Source: Acidicapsa dinghuensis
GTDB lineage: Bacteria; Acidobacteriota; Terriglobia; Terriglobales; Acidobacteriaceae
Assembly (NCBI RefSeq): GCF_025685685.1
Contig: NZ_JAGSYH010000009.1
Coordinates: 124,001-188,000, forward strand
Length of the DNA stretch: 64,000 nt
Reading direction: 5' to 3'
In this document: positions 9,089-15,956 of the stretch, piece by piece
Position numbering within the stretch: position 1 is the first letter of the stretch
Layout: the number at the start of each line of letters is the position of its first letter
The notes under the pieces: generated by a model
Database searches by the model: none
What the model was told of the DNA's origin: nothing
The model's input: only the letters and a program-made list of their open reading frames with translations
Made by a program: the position numbers and the translations under genes

Positions 9089-9523
9089 CTACTTGCCTGA
9101 GCTGCCGAATCCTTTTTCGGCCCGAGTTGAGTCGGCGAGCGACTCGACAACGGAGACCGTTCCCGTCAAGACCGGCACGGGAATCATCTGGGCGATCTTG
9201 TCGCCGGCGTTGAGGCGGACTGCCTCGTCGGTGAGGTTGGTAAGCAAGATCTGGATTTCGCCGCGGTAGCCTGCGTCGATGACTCCGCCAGTGACGGCGA
9301 TGCCGCGCGAGGCCATGGAGGAGCGGTCACGCACGAGCAGGCCGAGCGCAGCGCCTGTCTCCGGATGGCGCGCTTCGACGGCGATTCCTGTTTTCACCCG
9401 AACCGAGGCGCGAGCCCACAGTTCTACGCTCTCCAGTGCAAATATGTCGTATCCCAGGTCTTCGCCCGGATGCGCCACTTCAGGCGCACGGGCTCCCTCA
9501 GCCAATAGCTTCACACGTAGCAT
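9089..9523 (-). CDS. dut: Deoxyuridine 5'-triphosphate nucleotidohydrolase (dUTPase)
   Basis: A 144-residue trimeric-type dUTPase. All five family motifs are visible in order: GYDIFA (motif 1, with the metal-site Asp), RDRSSMASRG (motif 2), GVIDAGYRGEI (motif 3, uracil pocket with the catalytic Asp and Tyr), LNAGDKIAQMI (motif 4) and the C-terminal P-loop-like RAEKGFGSSGK (motif 5). It hydrolyses dUTP to dUMP and PPi, keeping uracil out of DNA and supplying dUMP for thymidylate synthesis in the cytosol. It is divergent from the RHH antitoxin gene and shares a 71-base intergenic region with it. Length is normal. Confidence 0.96.
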   Translation of the reverse strand: MLRVKLLAEGARAPEVAHPGEDLGYDIFALESVELWARASVRVKTGIAVEARHPETGAALGLLVRDRSSMASRGIAVTGGVIDAGYRGEIQILLTNLTDEAVRLNAGDKIAQMIPVPVLTGTVSVVESLADSTRAEKGFGSSGK

Positions 9524-9535
9524 TTCTTCATCGTA

Positions 9536-9582
9536 ATCGTATGATGAGATGGAAGGATATGATTTAATACGATAAAGTCATA
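9536..9582. promoter_or_regulatory. Candidate operator of the RHH/PIN toxin-antitoxin pair
   Basis: The dut-antitoxin gap carries TATGAT at 9540-9545 and again at 9558-9563, with the inverted half-site TCATA at 9578-9582. An overlapping inverted repeat, ATCGTAT (9536-9542) and ATACGAT (9567-9573), also occurs. Repeated short half-sites upstream of a ribbon-helix-helix gene are the usual form of an autoregulatory operator. The site would also cover the dut promoter region. Confidence 0.5.
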
Positions 9583-9594
9583 TTGAGGTAAACG

Positions 9595-9852
9595 ATGCGG
9601 ACAACCAAAGCAATTTCCATTACATTGCCCTCCGCCTTGTTGGAATCAGCGCAGTCCCTTGCAAAGCGCGAAAATCGGACGATGAGCGAACTCGTGCGCG
9701 AAGCCTTACGGAAATATGAAGAGCTGCAGGAGCGCAAACGATACTGGGATGAACTCAATGCCTTCGGACGCGCCTCGGCTGAGAAGATCGGCGTTCATAG
9801 CGAGGAAGACGTAGTCAGGATTGTTCGCGAATCGCGCCGGGAGCGGAGATAA
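9595..9852 (+). CDS. Ribbon-helix-helix (CopG-like) antitoxin
   Basis: An 85-residue protein. KAISITLPSALLESAQSLA forms the N-terminal beta strand and first helix of a ribbon-helix-helix DNA-binding domain, followed by RTMSELVREALRKYEE as helix 2. The charged C-terminal tail (about residues 45-85) would wrap the partner toxin. The strand would bind DNA as a dimer in the major groove. GAGG lies about 6 bases before the ATG. It is followed after 13 bases by a PIN-domain gene, the standard antitoxin-toxin order. It is likely to repress its own promoter through the TATGAT-type sites upstream. Pairing with PIN_3-type toxins is common in this family. Confidence 0.85.
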   Translation: MRTTKAISITLPSALLESAQSLAKRENRTMSELVREALRKYEELQERKRYWDELNAFGRASAEKIGVHSEEDVVRIVRESRRERR

Positions 9853-9865
9853 CGCTCAATCCAAC

Positions 9866-10267
9866 ATGCGAGTAGTGCTCGACACCAATGTTGTGATTTC
9901 TGCGCTTGTGTACGGTGGCAAACCGAGTCAGGCGCTGCGGCTCGCGCAAGACTCCATCATTCAGATATTGACTTCTGAGCCGCTGCGCGCCGAAGCCGAG
10001 CGCATACTCGCCGAGAAATTTGGCTGGCCTCCGGTCATGATTGCGAGAGGCTGCAGACCAATCTGGCGCATAAGCGAATTGATCGAACCAGACTTCGTTT
10101 TGACGGATTGCCCGGACCCTGATGACAATCGAGTTCTTGAATGCGCGGTGGCTGGTGCTGCAGACTGCATCGTCACAGGCGACAAGGTTCTTCTTCGCAT
10201 GCATCCGTTTCGCGGCATCGCGATCATTCCCACGGATATCTTTCTCAGGCTTAACCCGGAACTATGA
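9866..10267 (+). CDS. PIN-domain toxin (PIN_3-type putative ribonuclease)
   Basis: A 133-residue protein from ATG 9866. The N-terminal MRVVLDTNVVISALV supplies the first PIN acidic residue (D6). Later acidic positions lie in SEPLRAEAERILAEKF and CPDPDDNRVLECA...DCIVTGDK, giving the four-acid metal site of the PIN nuclease fold. PIN toxins cleave RNA, often tRNA or rRNA, when the antitoxin is degraded. A longer reading from 9821 would overlap the antitoxin gene and add a non-PIN leader, so the internal start after the antitoxin stop is preferred. The gene reads towards the RNase P RNA gene, which lies on the opposite strand just downstream. Confidence 0.85.
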   Translation: MRVVLDTNVVISALVYGGKPSQALRLAQDSIIQILTSEPLRAEAERILAEKFGWPPVMIARGCRPIWRISELIEPDFVLTDCPDPDDNRVLECAVAGAADCIVTGDKVLLRMHPFRGIAIIPTDIFLRLNPEL

Positions 10268-10286
10268 TTGGGGACACGAAGTAGAT

Positions 10287-10318
10287 CGGCCCCGGCAGGT
10301 GTTCCCTGCGCGGGGCCG
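10287..10318. terminator. GC-rich hairpin between the PIN toxin and rnpB 3' ends
   Basis: CGGCCCCG (10287-10294) pairs with CGGGGCCG (10311-10318), and GCAGG (10295-10299) with CCTGC (10305-10309), around a short loop. It sits between two converging genes and could end both transcripts, although neither side has a strong U-run. Confidence 0.55.
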
Positions 10319-10324
10319 TCGTCA

Positions 10325-10794
10325 AGCAAGTGAGCCTGTAAGCCGAATTCTGTCGTGTGCGGTCATTCCTCTAGGCGCCGCGTTGCCGCGGACGCTCATC
10401 AGCGACCTACCCGGAGGTTTCGACACTTGCTCGAACCGCCTTATACGTGACGGGTAGCCACGCCTCGCAGCCGGGTTCTTCGGCTCCAGCGAGTCCCTCC
10501 CTATTTGGTCTTGCTCCGTGTGGGGTTTACCCTGCCTCACGCTTTACAGCGGGAGCGGTGCGCTCTTACCGCACCTTTTCACCCTTACCCCGGCGGGACA
10601 AGCTCGAAAGCTCATCCGGACGCCCTCCAAAGGAGGGGTAGCCGAGGCGGTATCTTCTCTGTGGCACTGGCCGTCTCGCAGCCTTGACACTGCGATCCCG
10701 GACGTTATCCGGCACACTACCCTGCGGAGTTCGGACTTTCCTCCCCCGGCAGCTTCTCGCGAAGCGCCGGCAGCGACCGCCCAGCTCCCTTGCT
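10325..10794 (-). ncRNA. rnpB: RNase P RNA (bacterial type A)
   Basis: On the minus strand the sequence reads GGGAGGAAAGTCCGAACTCC near the 5' end (the CR-I/P4-side signature), GATACCGCC, GGTAAGGGTGAAAAGGTGCG, GGTAAGAGCGCACCGC, and GACAGAATTCGGCTTA near the 3' end. These are the diagnostic conserved blocks of bacterial RNase P RNA. Ends were set by P1 pairing: AGCAAG-G-GAGC at the 5' end (10784-10794 on plus) with GCTC-A-CTTGCT at the 3' end (10325-10335). The RNA is the catalytic subunit of RNase P, which trims the 5' ends of pre-tRNAs. About 470 nt is long for type A (E. coli is 377). The extra length lies mainly between the GATACCGCC and GGTAAGGG blocks, where P12 is. Confidence 0.96.
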
Positions 10795-10848
10795 CTGCTT
10801 ATTCTATCGTGATTCCGATTTTCTCCCCGGCGAAACGCCAGCCCGTAT

Positions 10849-10874
10849 TTATAGATCTGTAGTTATAGATCTGT
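10849..10874. repeat. 12-bp direct repeat at the end of vapC
   Basis: TTATAGATCTGT occurs at 10849-10860 and again at 10863-10874, a period of 14. The second copy contains the vapC stop codon and its last codons. It looks like a small tandem duplication in the spacer between vapC and rnpB. Confidence 0.8.
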
Positions 10875-11285
10875 CGCCCAGTCTTCGATCGAGCGCAGCA
10901 TGCGAACCCGAGTGAAAACGTGATCGCGCGTGACCAGCACGGCCTCGGTTGCTACCGCGTGCGCTGCAATCAACAGGTCCATCGTCGCGAGGGTTATTCC
11001 ATGGGTTTCCAGTTCATGACGGGTTTCGGCATAGGCAAGCGCCTCTTTGGATTGCCAGGGGAGAATAGCGAAATGCGCCAATAAGTGTTCTATGGCCTGT
11101 CGCCGCTGTTGCGAAAGACCGTGGCGGGCCATTCCAAATCGTATTTCTGCTTCCGTGATGACGGAGATAGCCACGATCGTATCGGACTCTGCGATGCGGC
11201 GTTGCATAGTGCCTCGCGCCGCAGGAGAACTACCCTTGGCGATATAGCTGAAGGTATTCGTGTCCAGGAGGTAGAGACGGCTCAC
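10863..11285 (-). CDS. vapC: VapC-type PIN-domain toxin
   Basis: A 140-residue PIN protein. YLLDTNTFSYIA gives the first catalytic Asp (D8), ITEAEIRFGMARHG is the classic second acidic block of VapC, and ATMDLLIAAHAVATEAVLVTRD supplies the last acidic residues. This matches the VapC family, Mg-dependent endoribonucleases of tRNA or rRNA. It overlaps the antitoxin gene by 4 bases, so the two are translationally coupled. The rnpB 5' end lies about 70 bases downstream on the same strand, so vapBC transcripts could read into rnpB unless stopped. Confidence 0.92.
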   Translation of the reverse strand: MSRLYLLDTNTFSYIAKGSSPAARGTMQRRIAESDTIVAISVITEAEIRFGMARHGLSQQRRQAIEHLLAHFAILPWQSKEALAYAETRHELETHGITLATMDLLIAAHAVATEAVLVTRDHVFTRVRMLRSIEDWATDL

Positions 11286-11569
11286 TGCTTCGTCCTGCCA
11301 GAATCTCGTACAGCGAACAATGCATCCAGTTCGGGACGCTCCTGTGGTTCCTGCCGATCCCTGTCTGCTTCGTTCAAGAACTCATCGGGGAGCCGAGCCG
11401 CATCCAGCGCGGTAAACACATCCTCAAGTGCGGGGACCTCCGACAGAATCACGTCCCCGCTCACCGCGTCACGCCGAATCGCTACTTCTGAAGAATGGAA
11501 GCGGAACTCGCGCGGGATGGTGACGTGCTGGCTGCGTCCGCTCATGAATACACGTGCCTTTTGCATCAT
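11282..11569 (-). CDS. vapB: VapB-type antitoxin (SpoVT/AbrB-like)
   Basis: About 95 residues from the ATG-ATG pair at 11569/11566, which AGGGGG precedes by 5-8 bases. A longer in-frame reading to 11605 would run through the perfect inverted repeat described below and is rejected. KARVFMSGRSQHVTIPREFRF is the swapped-hairpin AbrB DNA-binding motif of VapB proteins. The C-terminal acidic half (LEDVFTALDAARLPDEFLNEADRD) would bind and block VapC. The pair would repress its own promoter. Confidence 0.9.
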   Translation of the reverse strand: MMQKARVFMSGRSQHVTIPREFRFHSSEVAIRRDAVSGDVILSEVPALEDVFTALDAARLPDEFLNEADRDRQEPQERPELDALFAVRDSGRTKQ

Positions 11570-11579
11570 CGCCGCCCCC

Positions 11580-11604
11580 TGCTGTATAGCATAGATATAC
11601 AGCA
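11580..11604. promoter_or_regulatory. Perfect inverted repeat, candidate VapBC operator
   Basis: TGCTGTATA (11580-11588) and TATACAGCA (11596-11604) are a perfect 9-bp inverted repeat with a 7-bp spacer, ending about 10 bases before the vapB start. Position and symmetry fit an AbrB-type VapB operator overlapping the promoter. Confidence 0.7.
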
Positions 11605-11609
11605 TGCTT

Positions 11610-11629
11610 CGAGGACTTGCAAGTCCTCG
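11610..11629. repeat. 20-bp perfect palindrome after the GH2 stop codon
   Basis: The 20 bases, centred on CTTGCAAG, equal their own reverse complement. The palindrome abuts the GH2 stop codon (11630-11632) and lies 5 bases from the vapB inverted repeat. There is no U-run on either strand, so it could be a second regulator site or a hairpin at the GH2 mRNA end. Confidence 0.7.
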
Positions 11630-13465
11630 TTACTGCGCCTTCCCTACTGCCTTACTTAGATATGCTTTCTGCAGTACAGCGAACGCCTGCTTCTTCACGC
11701 CCTGATCGCTCACCAGCCCTTTGCGGTTGAAATCATCCTGGATTCCTGACAGCATGCGGCGCGGGGAGCGGAAGTCCATCAGGCACCACGGGCTCATGCC
11801 GCGTAGTTGCGGAATTTTGCTGAGCATGCCGAACTGGTGCTTGTAGAGCTCGGCCTGGTACTCCTCGGTAAAGAACGAATTTGCGGGGGTGTGCTTGCCT
11901 GCTTTGGCTCCCCCGCCAAACTCGCTCATGATCTGCGGCTTGTCATACGCAATCTGCCAGGTGGTTTTGTCGATTGTCGATAAATCGCCCTCGTACCAGC
12001 CGGTGTATTCGTTTGTTCCGATCACATCGAGATACTGTCCAAGGGGATCGTCCACGATCTTTGTCGTTCCCTGGGTACGCACCAACAGCGCCGCAGTGAT
12101 GAGCCGCGTGGGGTCGAGCTTGCGCGCTTCCGTTGCCAGCGATGAGATGAACTTTGTCCGTGCATCGTTGACAGGCGTTTCATTGGCCATGGACCAGAGA
12201 ATGATGGAGGCATGATCGCGCGAGGTGTTGATCTCTTCATCGAGCTGGCGGCGGGCCTTGTCATACACCGCCAGGTTGTCGAACTCGACGGCCCAGTACA
12301 CCGGATTCTCCGACCAGATCAGAATGCCAAGCTTATCCGCTGCGCGCAGCATGTTTTCGTCATGCGGATAATGCGCCAGCCGCGCAAAGTTGCAGCCAAG
12401 CTGCTTGGCCCAGCCAAGCAGAGTTTCGGCATCTTTCTCAGACCACGCGCGGCCGGTGCGATACGGAGCCTCAGCGTGGATGGAAACGCCGCGCAGGAAG
12501 ATCGGCTTGCCATTGAGCAGAATCTCCGTGCCCTTGACCTCGATGGTGCGGAAACCCATGAGCTCGTTCACGGAGTCTGAGCCAGCTTTGATGGCAACCG
12601 GATAGAGCTTTGGCGATTCGGGAGACCAGAGCTTTAGCCCCGGCGCCTTCATCTCTATATCGGCGACGCCGTCGGCTTTTAGCGTCGCTTCAGTTTTTGC
12701 CCCGGTTTCGCCGATGCTGACCGAAACCTTGTCTCCGCCCTGGCCGCCTTCGACATGGACCCAGCCTTCGATTGTGTCTTTGCTGTCGCGCGAAAGATGC
12801 AGATCGTACTGGTCGATGAAGGCACCGGGCACGGTAATGAGCGAGACTTCGCGTGTGAGGCCGCCGTAGTTGAACCAATCGGTTTGCGCGGTCGGCACGC
12901 CATCGTCGCGGCGCGTGTTGTCGACCATGGCAACGATAAAGTTGGTATCGGGCTTGAGCGCGGCGGTTATGTCGCAGGCAAAGGCTGTGAAGCCGCCCTC
13001 ATGCTCACAGACCTTTTTGCCATTGATCCAAAAGATGGATTTGTAATTGGCTGCGCCGATGCGGAGAAATATTTTTGTTCCGGGCTTGAGATCGTAGTGA
13101 AAGTCCTTCTCGTACCACATTGGCCCCTCATACCAGAAGAGCTCGGGCCGCTGCGTATTCCAGTCCCCTGGCACCTTGAGCGTGGGTGCTGTGGCGAAGT
13201 CGTAATCCATCGGCGGACCGCCGGGCTTGAAGTGCTGGTTGAGAAACCATCCATCTTTGCGCTCGTGATTGTGGAAGTCGTAAATGCCTGTTCCGTATTG
13301 ATCGGGGATCGCGTGCCACTCGCCATTGAGCGACATCTGCGGCCTGCGGTCTGCGCCGGTGAGCACGATGGAGTCGCTCTGAGCTCGCGCGATGCAGGCC
13401 GATCCATTAACCAGCGTGACCAACATCAAGAGGACAGGACGCAGATGTTCTGAACGCAATCGCAT
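11630..13465 (-). CDS. Secreted glycoside hydrolase family 2 (beta-glucuronidase/galactosidase-like)
   Basis: A 611-residue enzyme with a signal peptide (about residues 1-29, ending CIARAQ). The GH2 domains follow in order: sugar-binding jelly roll (about 40-215), immunoglobulin-like (about 215-310) and TIM barrel (about 315-605). The acid/base Glu is E429 in WSMANE, and the nucleophile is E515 in MSEFGGG. Length and the NEYTGWYEG and SEFGG motifs resemble beta-glucuronidases more than the longer LacZ type, but substrate is not certain. It would hydrolyse non-reducing terminal beta-glycosides of plant or microbial polysaccharide in the periplasm. It is a single gene; its 3' end meets the vapB leader. 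Confidence 0.9.
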   Translation of the reverse strand: MRLRSEHLRPVLLMLVTLVNGSACIARAQSDSIVLTGADRRPQMSLNGEWHAIPDQYGTGIYDFHNHERKDGWFLNQHFKPGGPPMDYDFATAPTLKVPGDWNTQRPELFWYEGPMWYEKDFHYDLKPGTKIFLRIGAANYKSIFWINGKKVCEHEGGFTAFACDITAALKPDTNFIVAMVDNTRRDDGVPTAQTDWFNYGGLTREVSLITVPGAFIDQYDLHLSRDSKDTIEGWVHVEGGQGGDKVSVSIGETGAKTEATLKADGVADIEMKAPGLKLWSPESPKLYPVAIKAGSDSVNELMGFRTIEVKGTEILLNGKPIFLRGVSIHAEAPYRTGRAWSEKDAETLLGWAKQLGCNFARLAHYPHDENMLRAADKLGILIWSENPVYWAVEFDNLAVYDKARRQLDEEINTSRDHASIILWSMANETPVNDARTKFISSLATEARKLDPTRLITAALLVRTQGTTKIVDDPLGQYLDVIGTNEYTGWYEGDLSTIDKTTWQIAYDKPQIMSEFGGGAKAGKHTPANSFFTEEYQAELYKHQFGMLSKIPQLRGMSPWCLMDFRSPRRMLSGIQDDFNRKGLVSDQGVKKQAFAVLQKAYLSKAVGKAQ

Positions 13466-13545
13466 GGAGACCTCGATGGATTCAAATTGAACCGTACCGC
13501 TCGTGTCCGCGCTGACTTACGCGACTGTTGCCTGAGCAGCCTCAT

Positions 13546-13583
13546 CCTAAACGTCGCGCCTGCGGTGTGTCGCGCCGTTTAGG
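13546..13583. repeat. Stem-loop CCTAAACG...CGTTTAGG
   Basis: CCTAAACG (13546-13553) pairs with CGTTTAGG (13576-13583). An inner CGCG/CGCG pair is set off by one-base mismatches. It lies in the 190-base gap between the GH2 gene and the upstream secreted-protein gene, next to that gene's terminator. Confidence 0.55.
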
Positions 13584-13584
13584 A

Positions 13585-13632
13585 CACAAAGAAAAGACCC
13601 GTGCCATGGTTACGAACCTTAGGCGACGGGCC
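13585..13632 (-). terminator. Rho-independent terminator of the His-rich secreted protein gene
   Basis: On the minus strand GGCCCG...GCC (13622-13632) pairs with GGC.CGGGTC (13596-13605) around a loop of about 16 bases, followed by TTTTCTTT. It starts about 25 bases after the gene's stop. Confidence 0.65.
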
Positions 13633-13656
13633 TCACTCACTCGATGGTTTTGACGC

Positions 13657-14184
13657 TTAAGCGCCCAGAAATTCCACGTGTACATACGTACCGAGCCGCA
13701 CGTTGTAGGCGAGGTACCATCCAGGATGATCAGGATCTTCGTAGATGATGACATCGTCCGAGTCCCACAGCCATCCATCGCAGTAGGCTACGTCAAACGC
13801 CGCAACGCTGAAGTAAAAGCCATTGAACCAGAAACGGCCAGGTCCGCCGCCCTGCAAACGCCAGCGATGATCCGGCCCGAAGCCGCCGGTGAAATGACCA
13901 TGCTCCCAGGGATGATCGAGATGATAGTGGGGATCATCCCGGCCCGTGTCATGACCCACCCAGGTGCTGCGGCTGCCGTGCTCATCGACGTGCGGCACCT
14001 GCGGATGTCCCTGCTTGTCTGAGTAATCTCGATGTTCCTGCACCGGATGCGGCGTGCCATGAACCGGCGCCGGACCGTGCATAGGCGGTTGCGGAGTCGG
14101 GCGCATACCACCGCCGGGACGTTGCGCAAAAGCGGGCACTGCCGCGACCAGTGCGATTGAAAGAAGTTGCGCGTAAAGCTTCAT
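13657..14184 (-). CDS. Secreted His/Pro/Gly-rich protein of unknown function
   Basis: A 175-residue protein with a clear signal peptide (MKLYAQLLSIALVAAVPAFAQ). The mature N-terminal half (about 22-110) is rich in His, Pro, Gly and Asp, with many HG/HP pairs (MHGPAPVHGTPHPVQEH, DPHYHLDHPWEHGH), and is probably disordered. The second half is aromatic and acidic (FWFNGFYFSVAAFDVAYCDGW, DDVIIYEDPDHPGWYLAYN) and looks like a small beta-rich domain. The His content suggests metal binding, which is inference only. The domain resembles small periplasmic proteins seen in acidobacteria, but I cannot name a family. It is expressed alone, with its own terminator. The start has GGAAAAGACC upstream. Confidence 0.75.
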   Translation of the reverse strand: MKLYAQLLSIALVAAVPAFAQRPGGGMRPTPQPPMHGPAPVHGTPHPVQEHRDYSDKQGHPQVPHVDEHGSRSTWVGHDTGRDDPHYHLDHPWEHGHFTGGFGPDHRWRLQGGGPGRFWFNGFYFSVAAFDVAYCDGWLWDSDDVIIYEDPDHPGWYLAYNVRLGTYVHVEFLGA

Positions 14185-14382
14185 GGTCTTTTCCTCCGTG
14201 ACGGCTGCTGCGTAAGCTGGTGCGCCGCCGGTTTTTGCTCAGCCGCCAGATGGTTGATGGTCGGCTTGAGCATACCTCGGCCAATTTGAACCCTTAAAAC
14301 TGCTTCAAGTTGTCCGCATCGAAGAATTTACACGTTCTACGGCATTAGCGGCATAAATTTTGTTTTGTTTAGGAACAACTTA

Positions 14383-14418
14383 TAAAGAAAAAGGAGCAAC
14401 CAGTCTGTGGCTGCTCCT
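14383..14418 (-). terminator. Rho-independent terminator of glyA
   Basis: The minus strand reads AGGAGCAGCCA (14418-14408), a 5-base loop and TGGTTGCTCCT (14402-14392), then TTTTCTTT. The only non-Watson-Crick pair is G-U on this strand (A-C on the other), which fits use in the glyA direction. It is about 28 bases past the stop. Confidence 0.9.
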
Positions 14419-14445
14419 GTTACTAACAAAAACGTTGCTTTCTAC

Positions 14446-15774
14446 CTAGACAGTGGCGTGTTCCCGCCGCCAGGAATAGAGCGGGAACTGATTCGCCAGC
14501 TCGGTCACTTCTGCGCGGATGCGGCTGAGTGTTGCTTCGTCGGTGCGATGATCGAGCGCTTTCGCGATCCAGCTTGCGATGAGACGCATCTCCGGTTCTT
14601 TCATGCCACGCGTAGTCAACGCCGGTGTGCCAATGCGAATGCCCGAGGGCTTGAGCGGCGGATTTGTATCGTAGGGAATCGCGTTTTTGTTGACCGTGAT
14701 GCCAGCTTTACCGAGAGCGGCCTCTGCCTCGGAACCAAGCATGCCGCCCGGTGCGCCACCGCGAAAGACATCGACAAGCATGACGTGATTGTCGGTGCCA
14801 CCTGAGATAATGCGCCATCCAGCATTGGCAAGCGCCTCAGCGAGTACCTGAGCGTTGGCCACCACCTGCTTTGCGTAAACAGCAAACTCGGGTTGCAGCG
14901 CTTCACGGAAAGCTACGGCCTTGGCGGCGATGATGTGCACCAGCGGTCCGCCTTGTTGGCCGGGGAACACTGCCTGATCGATGGCTTTACCGATGGTCTG
15001 CTCAGGCTTCGCGCCTGCCTGATAGTCCTTGCCCGCGATGACCAATCCAGAGCGCGGTCCGCGCAACGTCTTGTGCGTGGTTGTGGTCGTCACATGCGCG
15101 TGCGGCACAGGCGAGGGATGCGCTCCACCAGCGACAAGACCTGCGATGTGCGCCATATCAATGATCAACTTTGCGCCGACTTTGTCAGCGATCTGCCGCA
15201 TGCGGGCAAAGTCCCACAGGCGCGAGTAGGCGCTGGCTCCGCCGATGATCGCCTTGGGCTTTTCCCGCTCGGCGATGGCTTCGAGCTCGTCGTAATCGAT
15301 GGTCTCAGTATCTTTGCGCACGCCGTAGAATGTGGGCCGGTAGAGCTTGCCGCTGAAGCTGAGCTTATGTCCGTGTGTGAGATGGCCGCCATGCGCGAGG
15401 TCAAGACCGAGAATCGTGTCGCCCGGCTGCAGCACAGCCATGTACGCCGAAGCATTTGCCTGTGAGCCCGAGTGCGGCTGCACGTTCGCGTATTCGGCGT
15501 TGAATAGCTGTTTTGCGCGGTCGCGGGCGAGGTTCTCGACGATGTCGGTAAATTCGCAACCGCCGTAGTAGCGCTTACCGGGATAGCCCTCAGCGTATTT
15601 GTTCGTAAACACCGAACCTGCTGCCTCCAATACTGCTTCAGAGACGAAGTTCTCGCTGGCAATCATCTCGAGGCCTTCGTGCTGGCGCAGTGTTTCGTGT
15701 TCAATGGCGGCTGCAATTTCCGGATCGGCCTTGGCGACGGGGAGAGCGAAGAAGTCTTCGATGCGGTCAGTCAT
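14446..15774 (-). CDS. glyA: Serine hydroxymethyltransferase
   Basis: A 442-residue PLP enzyme. Visible landmarks are LEMIASENFVS at the N-terminus, the NKYAEGYPGKRYYGG substrate loop, NVQPHSGSQAN, the PLP-phosphate region DLAHGGHLTHG, IDMAHIAGLVA, and the PLP lysine in VTTTTHKTLRGPRSG. It interconverts serine plus tetrahydrofolate with glycine plus 5,10-methylene-THF in the cytosol, the main one-carbon entry point. Length is slightly above the usual 415-430. It is a single-gene unit with its own terminator. No glycine riboswitch is apparent in the leader (15775-15956). Confidence 0.97.
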   Translation of the reverse strand: MTDRIEDFFALPVAKADPEIAAAIEHETLRQHEGLEMIASENFVSEAVLEAAGSVFTNKYAEGYPGKRYYGGCEFTDIVENLARDRAKQLFNAEYANVQPHSGSQANASAYMAVLQPGDTILGLDLAHGGHLTHGHKLSFSGKLYRPTFYGVRKDTETIDYDELEAIAEREKPKAIIGGASAYSRLWDFARMRQIADKVGAKLIIDMAHIAGLVAGGAHPSPVPHAHVTTTTTHKTLRGPRSGLVIAGKDYQAGAKPEQTIGKAIDQAVFPGQQGGPLVHIIAAKAVAFREALQPEFAVYAKQVVANAQVLAEALANAGWRIISGGTDNHVMLVDVFRGGAPGGMLGSEAEAALGKAGITVNKNAIPYDTNPPLKPSGIRIGTPALTTRGMKEPEMRLIASWIAKALDHRTDEATLSRIRAEVTELANQFPLYSWRREHATV

Positions 15775-15956
15775 ATCAAAATTTTAGCGTGACGGAGCGC
15801 CGTGCGCTCTTTCGGCCACGCGTTGCTCGCCCCGATGGCTGGATCGTGAACTCTCAAAAACATTTGCGAGGCATGCGCAACTAGCCACTGGACGCTGTGT
15901 TTCATCCCACCAGAGACCGCGAGATAAAGCTCCTCCGGTCCGGAAAGGTTCGATCA

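Noticed and set aside
15775..15956. Glycine riboswitch upstream of glyA
   Set aside because: The leader lacks the conserved tandem aptamer sequence and is short; no supporting stem was seen.
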